DNA of 64,000 nt. It comes from DASXKD01 sp963707905 (GTDB taxonomy: Bacteria > Actinomycetota > Actinomycetes > Streptosporangiales > Streptosporangiaceae). The stretch spans positions 67,579 through 131,578 of the forward strand of contig CAVPSA010000027.1 in assembly GCA_963707905.1 (NCBI GenBank), given 5' to 3'. The notes under the pieces are model-generated. The model did not search any database and was not told the origin of the DNA. It saw only the letters and a program-made list of their open reading frames with translations. A program made the translations under genes and the position numbers. Each line of letters begins with the position of its first letter. Position 1 is the first letter of the stretch. This document shows positions 26,428 to 35,930 of this stretch, one piece after another.

Positions 26428-27087
26428 ATGTCACGGACACAGCGACTGATCATCGTCCTGGTCCTCAACGTAGGGCTCGTGGCCGGTCTTGTCGCCGTGG
26501 GCGTGACGGCTCATTCCATCGCCGTGCTCGCCGAAGGCGGCGACTATCTGCTCGATGCCGCTGGCGTCGCGGTGGCACTGGTGGCCATCCGGCTGGCAGC
26601 ACGCCCGGCGACCCGAACGCGACCTGGCGGCTATCCGAACGCGACCAGCATTGCGGCGCTGATCAACGCCGGATGGCTGCTGATACTGGAATTGCTTGTC
26701 GCCGGCGCGGCGCTGCACCGGCTGGTCACGCGCACAGTGCCGGTGGACGGTCTCCCGGTCCTTGTCATGAGCGGTGTGGCCGCCGTGGCGATGCTCGCCG
26801 GTGCTCTCGTCCTGCGCGCGGACGAAGAGGACGGGGAAGACGGGGAGCGGGACCCGTCCGTGGCGGCGGTCCTGCTCGACACTTTCGCGGATGCTGCCGC
26901 CGCGGCAGGCGTCGCCGCCGTCGGTGCGGTCATCCTGGCCACCGGCGGCTGGTACTGGCTGGACCCCGCCGTCGCGCTGGCGATCGCCGTGGTCGTCGCC
27001 TATCACGCCGTCGCGCTCATCAGAAAGGTCCGCACCCGGCTTCGGCGCCGTGTCGATCGGCAGGCGGGCCGTTCGTGTAGGGGGTGA
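26428..27087 (+). CDS. Cation diffusion facilitator-like transporter
   Basis: The protein has 219 residues with about six membrane helices. DYLLDAAG in helix 2 and LLDTFADAAAAAG in helix 5 supply the paired acidic residues expected for metal-binding in CDF proteins, though the usual helix 5 histidine is not present. It lacks the C-terminal cytoplasmic domain of full-length members. The start ATG 26428 has only a weak ribosome binding site. A zinc- or cobalt-type efflux role is possible but unproven. Confidence 0.75.
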   Translation: MSRTQRLIIVLVLNVGLVAGLVAVGVTAHSIAVLAEGGDYLLDAAGVAVALVAIRLAARPATRTRPGGYPNATSIAALINAGWLLILELLVAGAALHRLVTRTVPVDGLPVLVMSGVAAVAMLAGALVLRADEEDGEDGERDPSVAAVLLDTFADAAAAAGVAAVGAVILATGGWYWLDPAVALAIAVVVAYHAVALIRKVRTRLRRRVDRQAGRSCRG

Positions 27088-27135
27088 AGGGGCCGGCCGG
27101 TACCTGGCGCGGCCCGGCGACGTGAGGAGGGTGTC

Positions 27136-27984
27136 ATGGCTGAGCCGACGGTGTTGCTGACTGGCCTGGGGATTCCGGAGTCGCCGCGCTGGCACGAGGG
27201 CCGGCTGTGGTTCTGCAACTGGATCGACCGGCAGGTCGTGGCGGTGGACATGGACGGCAAGTCGGAGGTCATGGTGGTGCGGGACCCGGACAGCCATCCG
27301 ATGGGTTACTCGATCGACTGGCTGCCCGATGGCAGGCTGCTGACCACCGGGGACATGGTGCGGCGGCACGAGCGCGACGGGTCCCTGGTCACGGTCGCGG
27401 AACAGCACGCGAACGAGATCGTCGTGGACGGGCGCGGCAACATCTACATCAACGGCGCGGACTTCGACTTCGTCGGCGGGGCAGCGCCCACGCCCGGCTA
27501 CATCAAGCTCATCACGCCCGACGGGCAGTTGCGCCAGGTGGCCGACGACATCGCCTTCCCGAACGGCATGGTCATCACCCCGGACAACCGGACGCTGATC
27601 ATCTCCGAGTCGTTCGCCAGACGGCTCACCGCGTTCGACATCGATCCCGGCGGCGGGCTGTCCAGCCGGCGCGTGTTCGCCGAGGACGTGGCGCCGGACG
27701 GGATCACCATGGACGCCGAGGGCGCGGTCTGGGTGCAGACCGGATTCTCAGTTTCCCGCGTCGCCGAGGGCGGCCAGACACTGCAACGCGTGGACCTGCC
27801 GGAGGACCGGGCGCCGTTCGCGCTGATGCTCGGCGGCCCGGACCGGCGGACGCTGTTCATCCTGACCGCCGAGTGGCGGCTGGCCGACGATCACGTCGTC
27901 AACCTCGACCGGCTGGCGAACGGCCCGCGTACCGGGGAGATCCTGACCCTGCCCGTCGAAGTTCCCGGCGCTGGCCGGCCATGA
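27136..27984 (+). CDS. SMP-30/gluconolactonase-family protein
   Basis: The protein has 282 residues. GAGGAGG precedes ATG 27136. The beta-propeller pattern is clear, with metal ligands Glu in IPESPRWHEG, Asn in FPNGMVITPD and Asp in APDGITMDAEG. Members hydrolyse sugar lactones or other lactones with calcium or zinc. It follows the CDF-like gene by 48 bases. The natural lactone is unknown. Confidence 0.9.
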   Translation: MAEPTVLLTGLGIPESPRWHEGRLWFCNWIDRQVVAVDMDGKSEVMVVRDPDSHPMGYSIDWLPDGRLLTTGDMVRRHERDGSLVTVAEQHANEIVVDGRGNIYINGADFDFVGGAAPTPGYIKLITPDGQLRQVADDIAFPNGMVITPDNRTLIISESFARRLTAFDIDPGGGLSSRRVFAEDVAPDGITMDAEGAVWVQTGFSVSRVAEGGQTLQRVDLPEDRAPFALMLGGPDRRTLFILTAEWRLADDHVVNLDRLANGPRTGEILTLPVEVPGAGRP

Positions 27985-28108
27985 CACAGGGCTGCACGTC
28001 AACACGGGAGGGGAGGCTGGGGCCCGCCTCGCCCTGGCAAGCCCTGGCGTGGCCGGCCCGGCTCCGGCTGGAGTGGAACCGGGATCTGCCGTGCGGCGTC
28101 CAAGGGTC

Positions 28109-28681
28109 ATGAGTACAGGCGGGATGCGGTTCGCGGCCACCGGTTTGCTCGTGGTGGCGGGCCTGCTCGCCGCCTGCTCCGTGGCCCACGTGCGGCCCGG
28201 TACCCAGTCCCGGGCCGGTGCCCAGTCCCAGGGCGGCACCCGCCCGGCCGGCGCCCAGGCTGCTGCCCACGCCCGGGCCACGGCCGGTGCCCGGCTGCAG
28301 ATCAGCCGCGGGCCGTGGTGGTCGTCGCAAGGCGTAATCACACCGTGTGGGCCGCCCGCCCTGGTGCGCGCCGCCGGGCATGTGATGGGCGTGGGCACTT
28401 GCGGCCAGGGGCTTTCCAAGCCGCCGCAGAAGGCGACGCTGATTGTCGGCCAGCGGATCGACGTGCACATGTTCGAAGGCGCCGTGCCGCATAGCTCACG
28501 CCCGTCCGTGCTGGCGCCCGGGGCGGTGAGCCGGGACCGGGCCACGCAGACCTACCGTGCGGCCCGCCCCGGGCACGCGGTGCTGATCTCCGACGCGAAA
28601 GCCTGCCTCGCCCTCCGCCACCGGGAGGTCAAGGAGATCCCCGGCAGTTGCCCGGTGATCGCGGTTACCGTCGTGCCGTGA
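28109..28681 (+). CDS. Putative lipoprotein
   Basis: The protein has 190 residues from ATG 28109 (ATG 28124 also possible). LLVVAGLLAACS is a lipobox. An Ala/Gly/Gln-rich linker with repeated TQSRAG/AQSQGG-like units precedes a small domain with three cysteines, probably folded outside the membrane. I do not recognise the family. It is about 125 bases from the SMP-30 gene on the same strand. Confidence 0.7.
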   Translation: MSTGGMRFAATGLLVVAGLLAACSVAHVRPGTQSRAGAQSQGGTRPAGAQAAAHARATAGARLQISRGPWWSSQGVITPCGPPALVRAAGHVMGVGTCGQGLSKPPQKATLIVGQRIDVHMFEGAVPHSSRPSVLAPGAVSRDRATQTYRAARPGHAVLISDAKACLALRHREVKEIPGSCPVIAVTVVP

Positions 28682-28708
28682 GCGGGCCGGCTCCCCGGCG
28701 CCGCTGAC

Positions 28709-29165
28709 TCACTGATACGCCTTCGCCTGGATCCGGTACAGCTCGGCATACCGGCCACCGCGGGCGATCAGCTCGTCGTGGCTGCCGACCTCGGCCACCC
28801 GCGCGCCGTCGAGTACCACGATGAGGTCGGCCATGCGCACGGTGCTGAACCGGTGCGACACCAGGATGGTCATGCTCCCGCTGCGCCGGGCTTGCCGCGC
28901 CCTGCTGGCGTACCGCTCGAACAGCTGATGCTCGGTCTCGGCGTCCAGCGCGGCGGTCGGCTCGTCCAGCGCGGTGACCAGCGGCTCGTCGCGCATGAAC
29001 CCGCGGGCCAGGGCGAGCTTCTGCCACTGGCCGTAGGAGATGTCCACGCCGTCGTGCCAGGTCGGCCCGAGCTGGGTGGCCAGGCCCGCCGGCAGGGTCT
29101 CGATGACGTCCCGCGCACCCGCCCGGTCCAGGGCGGCCGCGACGGCGGGCTCGGCGGCAAACCAG
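28709..29165 (-). pseudogene. ABC transporter ATPase, N-terminally truncated
   Basis: The reverse-strand frame encodes the C-terminal half of an ABC ATPase: signature ISYGQWQKLALARG, Walker B TALDEPTAALDAE, H-loop ILVSHRFSTVRMADL, and the usual tail VGSHDELIARGGRYAELY. Coding similarity stops near 29165, before Walker A, at a short inverted repeat (ACCAGG 29161-29166 and CCTGGT 29173-29178). The transmembrane part and Walker A are absent. It is a remnant of an export-type transporter. Confidence 0.8.
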
Positions 29166-29251
29166 GAAGTTACCTGGTGTTATGCATCGCTCACCACCAC
29201 GCCATCGCAAACTGGCCTGGTTCCGCCCAGGGCGGGTTCTATCATCGGACG

Positions 29252-30586
29252 ATGCCGTCGCCCCTCCCATTAGCGCTGCGACCTGCGGCTTGGGATCTTG
29301 GTGCGCCGTCATCCGGGCCCGCGATGACCGTGCTTGGCACGGTCATCGCCCGTGTCGTGGTCATCGTGCGCGGTATCGCCCTGACCGAGATCGTCGTGCA
29401 GGTGATCATCTGGCGTTCGTTCTACCTGGCGAGCCCGTGGCTGCTCTGGGGACCCGCCGCCGCGCTCGCCTGGGGCAGCACCACGATGGCATACCTGCGG
29501 CGGCACCGGCCAGGCGGGCGGCCCGCCTGCGTGGACACCGTGGTGTTCGCCGGGCTCGCGCTCTGCGCTGCCTGGTGCGTGCCCACGGCCATCCGCGGCG
29601 AGGCAGGAAGCTGGCTGTTCATCCTGGTGACCACCCAGGCCATCGCACCGGTCTGGTTCGCGCCGCGGGCATTGTCGGTACCGCTCGCGATCATGCCGGG
29701 GATTGCTTTCGGTGCCGGTACCGCGCTGGCACCGGCAACCGGCCTGGTCACCGCGAGCCCGCGGCGGGCGGCGCTGGCGCTGCTGTTCGTCGTGGTGGCG
29801 ACGCACTGGCTGATCCGGCAGATGCTCTGCGGCCGGGCCACCCGGGCGGACGCCGGGCTCGCCGCGGCGGACACCGAAGCGCGGGACCAGTACGTGATCC
29901 TGTCCGGGAACATCGAGCGGCGCGAGCAGGACCGGCTGATGCACGACACGATCCTGAACACGCTGACCGCCATCGCGCGTTCCGGCGGCACTCCGGCCGC
30001 GATCAGCCAGTGCCGTCAGGACATCGGCCTGCTGCAGAGCGCGCTGAGTGATTCAGGCACTACGCACGACCGGGGCCGGGCTGGCCCCGGCCCGGTTGGC
30101 GCCATCGAAACGGTCGTCGGCGAGATGCGCGCCCGGGGCCTGGCCGTGGACCTGGAGATCACCGGCGGTGCCGCGGCGCAGGGCATCCCGGAGCCCGGCG
30201 TCGTTCCGGGGCCGGCGCTGACCGCGATCGCGCACGCGACCAGGGAGGCGCTGGCCAACGTGGCCGCGCACGCCGGTACCGGCCATGCCCGGGTGACGGT
30301 CAGCATGACACCAGCCAGCGCAGCCGGGACGGTTGCGCAGGTCCAGGTGACCGTCCGGGATGAGGGGGCCGGCTTTGACCCGGGCAGCGTGGGCCCGGCC
30401 CGGCTCGGTGTCCGGCGGTCCATCACCGAGCGGGTCGAGGACTGGGGCGGCTCGGCGTGGGTGCAGTCCGCTCCCGGTGCGGGCACCACGGTGTCCCTGT
30501 GCTGGCCCGCGGACGATTCCGGCGCGGGACCGGCCGGGCTCCAGGCGGCCGGCGCAGCCCGCCGGGGGGAGCCAGCCCAGTGGTGA
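29252..30586 (+). CDS. NarL-group sensor histidine kinase
   Basis: The protein has 444 residues from ATG 29252; ATG 29324 is an alternative. About five membrane helices are followed by EQDRLMHDTILNTL, which carries His231, and an ATPase domain with REALANVAAHAG (N box) and DEGAGFDPGS (G1). The layout is that of two-component kinases paired with NarL/LuxR response regulators. The next gene overlaps it (GTGA at 30583-30586), and the response regulator is two genes on, so all three form one operon. Confidence 0.87.
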   Translation: MPSPLPLALRPAAWDLGAPSSGPAMTVLGTVIARVVVIVRGIALTEIVVQVIIWRSFYLASPWLLWGPAAALAWGSTTMAYLRRHRPGGRPACVDTVVFAGLALCAAWCVPTAIRGEAGSWLFILVTTQAIAPVWFAPRALSVPLAIMPGIAFGAGTALAPATGLVTASPRRAALALLFVVVATHWLIRQMLCGRATRADAGLAAADTEARDQYVILSGNIERREQDRLMHDTILNTLTAIARSGGTPAAISQCRQDIGLLQSALSDSGTTHDRGRAGPGPVGAIETVVGEMRARGLAVDLEITGGAAAQGIPEPGVVPGPALTAIAHATREALANVAAHAGTGHARVTVSMTPASAAGTVAQVQVTVRDEGAGFDPGSVGPARLGVRRSITERVEDWGGSAWVQSAPGAGTTVSLCWPADDSGAGPAGLQAAGAARRGEPAQW

Positions 30587-31785
30587 GCCGGGCATTGCTG
30601 CGCAGCGGCGTCATGCAGGAAAAGAGGGCGCACCGGGGGAGTGCGGAGACTCCGCAGGGAGCGGTGGCGGCGGCGGCAGAATCGGCGGCGCCGCGGTTCG
30701 TGGGCGCGGCCGCGGTCGCGCTGCCCGGCCTGCTGGTGCAGGCTCTGGTCGATCACGCCAGCTACCGTCATCCGGTGGTCCCGGTCGTGGTGTGGCTCGG
30801 CATGCTCGCGGCCGCGGCGTGGCTGATCCCCCGGGCAGGCGCGGGGGACCTGAGCAGCGCCCACGCGGCGGCCGCGATCGCGGTGGCGGTGGCAGCGGTG
30901 ACCGCGACCGGCCTGGACCGCCGGGTGGCCGGCGCTGCCATGAGCGTGGACTGGACGATCCTCGGTGTGGTCTGGCTGCTCGCCCTGCTCGCGTTGACCA
31001 GCCCGGCGTGGCTGTGGGTCCCCGGGGGGGCCCTGGTCACGGTCATTCATTCGGTCTTCGTTGTGCAGGCGCTGGGGTTCAGCCCGCTGGGACTTACCCG
31101 CCTGGCCGCGAATACCTATGCGGTGGTGAGCATCCTGGCCGTGTTCGCCGCGCTGCGGCCGGCCCTGCGCACGCACGCCGAGATGGCGGTCCACCGCGCC
31201 GCGCTGGCCAGCCGGTCCGCGGCCGAACGCGCCGCGGCGGCCGCGATCGGCGCGGTCCGGCGCGACCGGCTGGACCTGCTGGAGATGGAGGCACTTCCGT
31301 TGCTGCGCGGAATCGCCGACGGAACCCTCGATCCTTCCGACGGCGCGGTCCGCAGGCGGTGCGCCGAGCATGCCGCGACCCTGCGGCGTGCCCTGGCCGA
31401 CCGGACGTCTCCGCCGTCCGGCCTGCTGGCCGGCTTGGCGGGCGTGCTCGGCGCCGCCCGGGAGCGGAACGTGCCCGTCGAGGTCCAGGTGATAGGTGAC
31501 CCCGGCGACCCGGGACAGGACGTGGTGCGGGCGACCGTGGCCGCGGTGCGCCGGGTGCTGCGGGCACTGCCGCCGCAACCGGTGATCCTCACCGTCCTCG
31601 GGTCCGGGCCCGGGGACGGGGCCGAGATGTACCTGACCTTCGACAGGCCGCCCGTTGCCGGGTGTGACGTGGCCGGGCTCGGGGACGCGGTGCCTGCCGA
31701 GGCGGCGTGGCGGGCGACGCTGGAAGCCGGCGAAGGCGGGCCCGGATGCCTGGAGGTCCGCTGGCGGACGGCGGTGCCAGCGTGA
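30583..31785 (+). CDS. Kinase-like membrane protein lacking catalytic motifs
   Basis: The protein has 400 residues from GTG 30583. Five or six membrane helices and a soluble helical part resemble the preceding kinase, but I see no phospho-acceptor histidine box and no N or G boxes. It lies between an intact kinase and a response regulator with overlapping starts and stops at both ends. A role as accessory or pseudo-kinase subunit is inference. Confidence 0.7.
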   Translation: MSRALLRSGVMQEKRAHRGSAETPQGAVAAAAESAAPRFVGAAAVALPGLLVQALVDHASYRHPVVPVVVWLGMLAAAAWLIPRAGAGDLSSAHAAAAIAVAVAAVTATGLDRRVAGAAMSVDWTILGVVWLLALLALTSPAWLWVPGGALVTVIHSVFVVQALGFSPLGLTRLAANTYAVVSILAVFAALRPALRTHAEMAVHRAALASRSAAERAAAAAIGAVRRDRLDLLEMEALPLLRGIADGTLDPSDGAVRRRCAEHAATLRRALADRTSPPSGLLAGLAGVLGAARERNVPVEVQVIGDPGDPGQDVVRATVAAVRRVLRALPPQPVILTVLGSGPGDGAEMYLTFDRPPVAGCDVAGLGDAVPAEAAWRATLEAGEGGPGCLEVRWRTAVPA

Positions 31786-32439
31786 CGGGGGATGCCGGGT
31801 GGATCGATGTCGCCGTCGTGGACGATCATCCGATCATCAGGGACGGCATCACCGGCTGGGTCGCCGTGCCGGAAAGCGGCCTCAGGGTCGTCGCCACCGC
31901 GACCACGGTGGACGCCGTCCTCGCCGGGCCGGGCCGGCGCGCGGATGTGGTCCTGCTCGATCTGGATCTCGGTGACGGGCCGACCGTTGCGCAGAACGTG
32001 GCGGCGATCAGTGCCGCGGGGCCTGCGGTGCTGGTGCTGTCCGCCTCGGACCGGCCAGCCGCGGTCCGGGACGCGATCCGCGCGGGCGCGCGCGGCTACG
32101 TGCTGAAGCAGGAGGAGGCTGGCCGAACTGCGGGCCGCGATCCAGGCGGTGGCGGCCGGCGAGGACTGGGTTTCGCCAAGGCTCGCCTACATCTTCGCCA
32201 CGGACGACGCCCTGGACCGGCCGGCGCTGAGCGCACAGGAGACGCGGACGCTGCGGCTCTATGCGACCGGCCTGCCGATCAAGTCGGTGGCCCGGCGGCT
32301 GGGCATCGCGGACGAGACTGCGAAGCAGTATGTACGCAGAGTTCGCGAAAAGTACGCACAGGCAAACCGTGCAGCGCCGACCAAAGTGGACCTGTACCAT
32401 CGAGCCGTTGAGGACGGGCATCTCCCTTCACCGCCCTAG
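31782..32439 (+). pseudogene. NarL/LuxR response regulator, one frameshift
   Basis: GTG 31782 overlaps the previous stop. IDVAVVDDHPIIRDGI and VVLLDLDLGDG are the receiver acidic site and phospho-acceptor strand, and GYVLKQEE ends the receiver. The frame then shifts at about 32118; removing one G gives LAELRAAIQAVAAGEDWVSP and the LuxR helix-turn-helix (LSAQETRTLRLYATGLPIK). With the correction the protein has about 218 residues and completes a kinase-regulator operon. Confidence 0.82.
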
Positions 32440-32556
32440 CTACGGAATCCCCCCCTCCGGGCAGGGGCGACAGGAGATACCCGTCCTCGACGCTCGATCC
32501 CCCGGAAGCCTAGGTGCGCCGTGCCGAACAGTCATGACCCCAATGCGGGGGTCACG

Positions 32557-32685
32557 ATGGGGCTTCCGAAACTGGTCATCTTCGCCCTCGGCGGGACCAT
32601 CGCCAGTCTCGGCGGAGCCAGGGCATGGGCTGGCCACGATCCGATGAGCGGCGGGTGCCGAGCCGGTCAGCGTGATCGCAGGTAG
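32557..32685 (+). pseudogene. N-terminal fragment of an asparaginase-like gene
   Basis: ATG 32557 starts PKLVIFALGGTIASLGG, the first strand and catalytic-Thr motif (GGTIA) of L-asparaginases. Similarity ends after about 25 codons and a stop occurs at 32685, overlapping the end of the reverse-strand ATPase gene. TGACCCC/GGGGTCA (32535-32541, 32548-32554) forms a hairpin before the start. The rest of the gene is not in the window. It looks like a gene cut by insertion or deletion of the neighbouring block. Confidence 0.55.
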
Positions 32686-33659
32686 GCAGTGAAGTCCGGG
32701 GACCAGACCTCGCCATTCTCGTCGATCAGGCCATAGCGCCGCACCAGCGCTCCCTGCTCGACGTCCACCTCGATTCCCCGGCCGGAAGCCAGCTTGAGAA
32801 GCGGGTCCCAGAGCTCCTCTTTCCGCATGAAGTCTTCGAGCTTCTTGTAGTAAGACGACAGGTCGGACTGGAGGATTCGCCCGATGTCGGTCATGCCGTG
32901 CTCCATCATGCGGCAGAACGCGACCTCAGAGAGGAAGGGGTGCCCGGCCGCATACTTCCACGCCACATCGGGTGCGTCGTCCGAAAGTTCCCCGGAGCGG
33001 CCAGCCATCACCCTGACCTGTTCGTAATCCATCGGGCGCAGGTATATCGAGTCGCAGACGCCGGCGAAGCTGGATACGTCCGCGGCGTCGACCTCGATGC
33101 GATCGATCGGGCGGCGGGCGACCGCCAGGGCTGCCATGGGGATCCGGTCCGGATAGTAAACGAGTTCCCGGAGCAGGTTGAGGAAATCACGGGCGTCCGG
33201 GAAGAGCTTGATCGAGTCGAACTCGTCAAGGACCACCACCAGATGGCCGCCCGATCTGCCCAGCCGCAGCAGCGCCTCGCGGATCAGGCGGTAGAGGTCG
33301 TGAATCGGGACCTCGCGGGCGTCGTGTCCGCCGCCGGTGGCCGGTGCGCCGCCCGCGGTCGTGAAGGTCGCAAGGACAGTCTCGGCCGGGCACAGCGCCA
33401 GGATGTCCTGCAGCACCTCCGCGCCGGAGCGGACGGTGGCAATGTTGATCCAGCCGGTCAGGGTCTTCTCGTCGGGTGTTTCCCGGAGGATCTGGTTGGC
33501 CAGCGAAGACTTCCCCATGCGGGTCAGGCCGATCAGCGCCGCGCTGCTGCGGGCTTCGTACAGGCGCCTCCGGAGCGCGCCCCGCTCCAGGTCACGGCCG
33601 ACAAACCGGTCATCGGACGCGATGGTCCCGTAGCCGACAAAGGGGTTAGCTGCCGTCAT
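32667..33659 (-). CDS. STAND-like P-loop ATPase
   Basis: The protein has 330 residues from ATG 33659, which overlaps the upstream stop (ATGA). NPFVGYGTIASDDRFVGRD resembles the entry motif of STAND-like NTPases. Walker A is GLTRMGKS (44-51) and Walker B LVVVLDEFD (about 140-148). A C-terminal winged-helix-like region follows. No effector or repeat domain is fused. It is translationally coupled to a second ATPase, and the pair may form a sensor-effector complex of the conflict-system type. Confidence 0.78.
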   Translation of the reverse strand: MTAANPFVGYGTIASDDRFVGRDLERGALRRRLYEARSSAALIGLTRMGKSSLANQILRETPDEKTLTGWINIATVRSGAEVLQDILALCPAETVLATFTTAGGAPATGGGHDAREVPIHDLYRLIREALLRLGRSGGHLVVVLDEFDSIKLFPDARDFLNLLRELVYYPDRIPMAALAVARRPIDRIEVDAADVSSFAGVCDSIYLRPMDYEQVRVMAGRSGELSDDAPDVAWKYAAGHPFLSEVAFCRMMEHGMTDIGRILQSDLSSYYKKLEDFMRKEELWDPLLKLASGRGIEVDVEQGALVRRYGLIDENGEVWSPDFTAYLRSR

Positions 33660-35797
33660 GCCACATTCCCGACGCTGTTGGCTCGCAGCCACTCGGCAAA
33701 CAGTCCCACCCGGATACGCAGCCGTCCGCTGGCGTCCCGGTCGAGCACCTCGCGCGCGAACAGATCGCGCACCACCTCGGCGTCCTCGGCCTCGACATCC
33801 TGTGAGGTGATCGACGGATTCAGTGCGACACGGGTCAGCAGCGCGAGGTACCTCTCCTTGGGCGCCAGCGCCACCGATTCTCCGGCGGCCGTGACGAGCG
33901 GGTCGAACTTGTCCATGGGCAGCGCCGCGGGCCCTATCGTCAGCTGCCCCAGGACGTCGCCGACCACGGATTCGGTGATGAAGGCGAGCCGGTTCCGGTT
34001 GAGATGCTGGACCAGGCGGTCGCAGAAGATCTGGAGGTAAAACGCGCTCCCGGCGGTCAGGCCGATCAGCCGGTCCAGGGATGCGCCCTTATACCGTGAC
34101 TCGCTGCCCATCATGATGGGATCCTCGGCGAGTGCGCGTGCCTCCTCCTCGCTGAGGTAGCTGATCCGCTCGTCGTGGGTGACGCCGAACTCGTTCGGGT
34201 ATGCCTCCTTGAACCGGGGCATGGTGTCCTGCCCGACCAGCACGGCATCGAACGTCCGGCTTTCGAGAAGTGACTTCCACTGGCGCATGAAGGCAGGCGT
34301 GAGCAGTCCTTCGCGTATGTACTCGTACACGTAGGTGAATTCGTCGATGAGGAAAATGGGCCGGACCTCGCGCCAGCCCTTCCGCGCCTCCAGCAGCCGC
34401 GTCGAAGCCCGCACGCTGCGCCGGAAGCTTTCAATGGGCGAGGATTCAACCTGAAATTCCCGCGGCCAGTGCTGCTCCATGATGTCTGTCATATCGAAGT
34501 CATGCACGAGGCGCTCGTACAGTGAGTCGATGCACGCCTGCACGAAGCTGCGTTCCGCCTTGGCGGTGTCAATGGTGCCCAGGCTGAGGTAGATGGCCAG
34601 GTTCGGCGGGCGCAGCCGTTTGGCCAGTTGCCGCAGTACCGAGGACTTCCCGGATCGCTTCTGCCCGTAGAGCACGAAGCACTGGCCGAGTGGCCCGCTG
34701 GTGACGTCGCTGTAAACGCGCTCCAGGAGTTCCTGACGGCCGAAGAACATCTTCTGTTCCTCGACCGGGGTACCGCCCGAGTACCTGCTGTACGGATTGG
34801 CGACGCTGACAAACCTGCGGGCCGGCGAAGTGTGGCCACCACGGTCCTGGCGGGACTCTCGGCGAACTGGCCGGAGGCGCGCCGGAACCTGAGGCTGAGG
34901 GACAGCGTGGCCTCGCCCACGCCGAGCGCCAGGTCGGAGACCTTGAGCCGCTGGACGAGTTCCCGCGTCTCACCCGGCCGCAACGTCTGCAGGAATCCCG
35001 TCTGCCCATGCGTGCGCAGGTCGGGCGTGTGGGCAAGCACGAGCTGAACGCTCTCCACGGGGGCATCCCCGGCCGGGAGGCCGATCGACACGGTCAGCAG
35101 GAAGGTCTGGTCGTCTCCGACATAGAAGCGCTCCCTGGAGGCCAGGCTGACGAAGTCAGGAGACGACACCGCGCTGCGGAGGTACCGGGAATGCTCGGTG
35201 TCCACCACATAAGTAAGCTGCCGCAGCAGAGTGCGAAAGTACGGTGGCGGCCGCTGGCCCGCACCGATCGCGGCATCCAGCGCCGCGGTCGCCACGGTGA
35301 TGTTCTGGCTGGCCTGCTCCCACGCGGACACGTGGCGCTCGTATTCGTTTTCCAGCAGCTGCCTGGCCGCGGCGTCGAGCGCTTCGGCTATGGAGCTCTT
35401 GATCTGAGCGGATGCCTTGCTGGCGCTGGTCTCCTTGAGGAGCCTTGCGCGCAGATCGAGCAGCCAGGCGGCGGAAACGTCGCTGCCCTTCTCGTTGATA
35501 TAGGTGAAATAGAACGACTCGGGGTTTGCCGGCGGGCTGGCGGTCGCCGCGCGAGCCGGCGGGATGGGCATTCGCCCGCGCCGAAGCTTGCGGGTTGCCG
35601 GAAGGACCCTGGCCGGCCAGGGGACGGGCGGAGAGAACGGCCGTTACCGGAACGGTCAGCTGCTGGCCGTCATCGAGTTGGAGCACCACCACATCCGGCA
35701 GGACCTTCAGGATTCGCGCTGCCCGCACCCAGCGCTGGGAGCCCATCAGGGTGACTTCGTACCTCGCGCCAGTCCTTAGGTTAAGACTCGTGGCCAC
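33656..35797 (-). pseudogene. Multidomain STAND-like ATPase, two compensating frameshifts
   Basis: GTG 35797 has GGAGGGG just upstream and opens a small beta-rich domain (SLNLRTGARYEVTLMGSQRW). Near 35572 the coding frame shifts to a helical plus beta-sandwich region (SFYFTYINEKGSD to ARTVVATLRRP), and near 34816 it shifts back to RFVSVANPYSRYSGGTP, MFFGRQELLERV, Walker A GQKRSGKSS and Walker B IFLIDEF. The total span is exactly 714 codons, so one extra base and one missing base cancel. Three overlapping genes remain possible, with an ATG at 35571 and another at 34750, but neither has a clear ribosome binding site. Confidence 0.65.
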
Positions 35798-35930
35798 GAC
35801 CCCTCCGGCCGCCCCGTGGCACACCGCAACTCCAGGCCCCTGATCGGTCGGTCATTGGTGAGTGCTCAAGTTTGACATTACCTTGTGCGCGACCAGGGAG
35901 CTATGCCCGCGTGCTGCGTAGGCTTTGACG

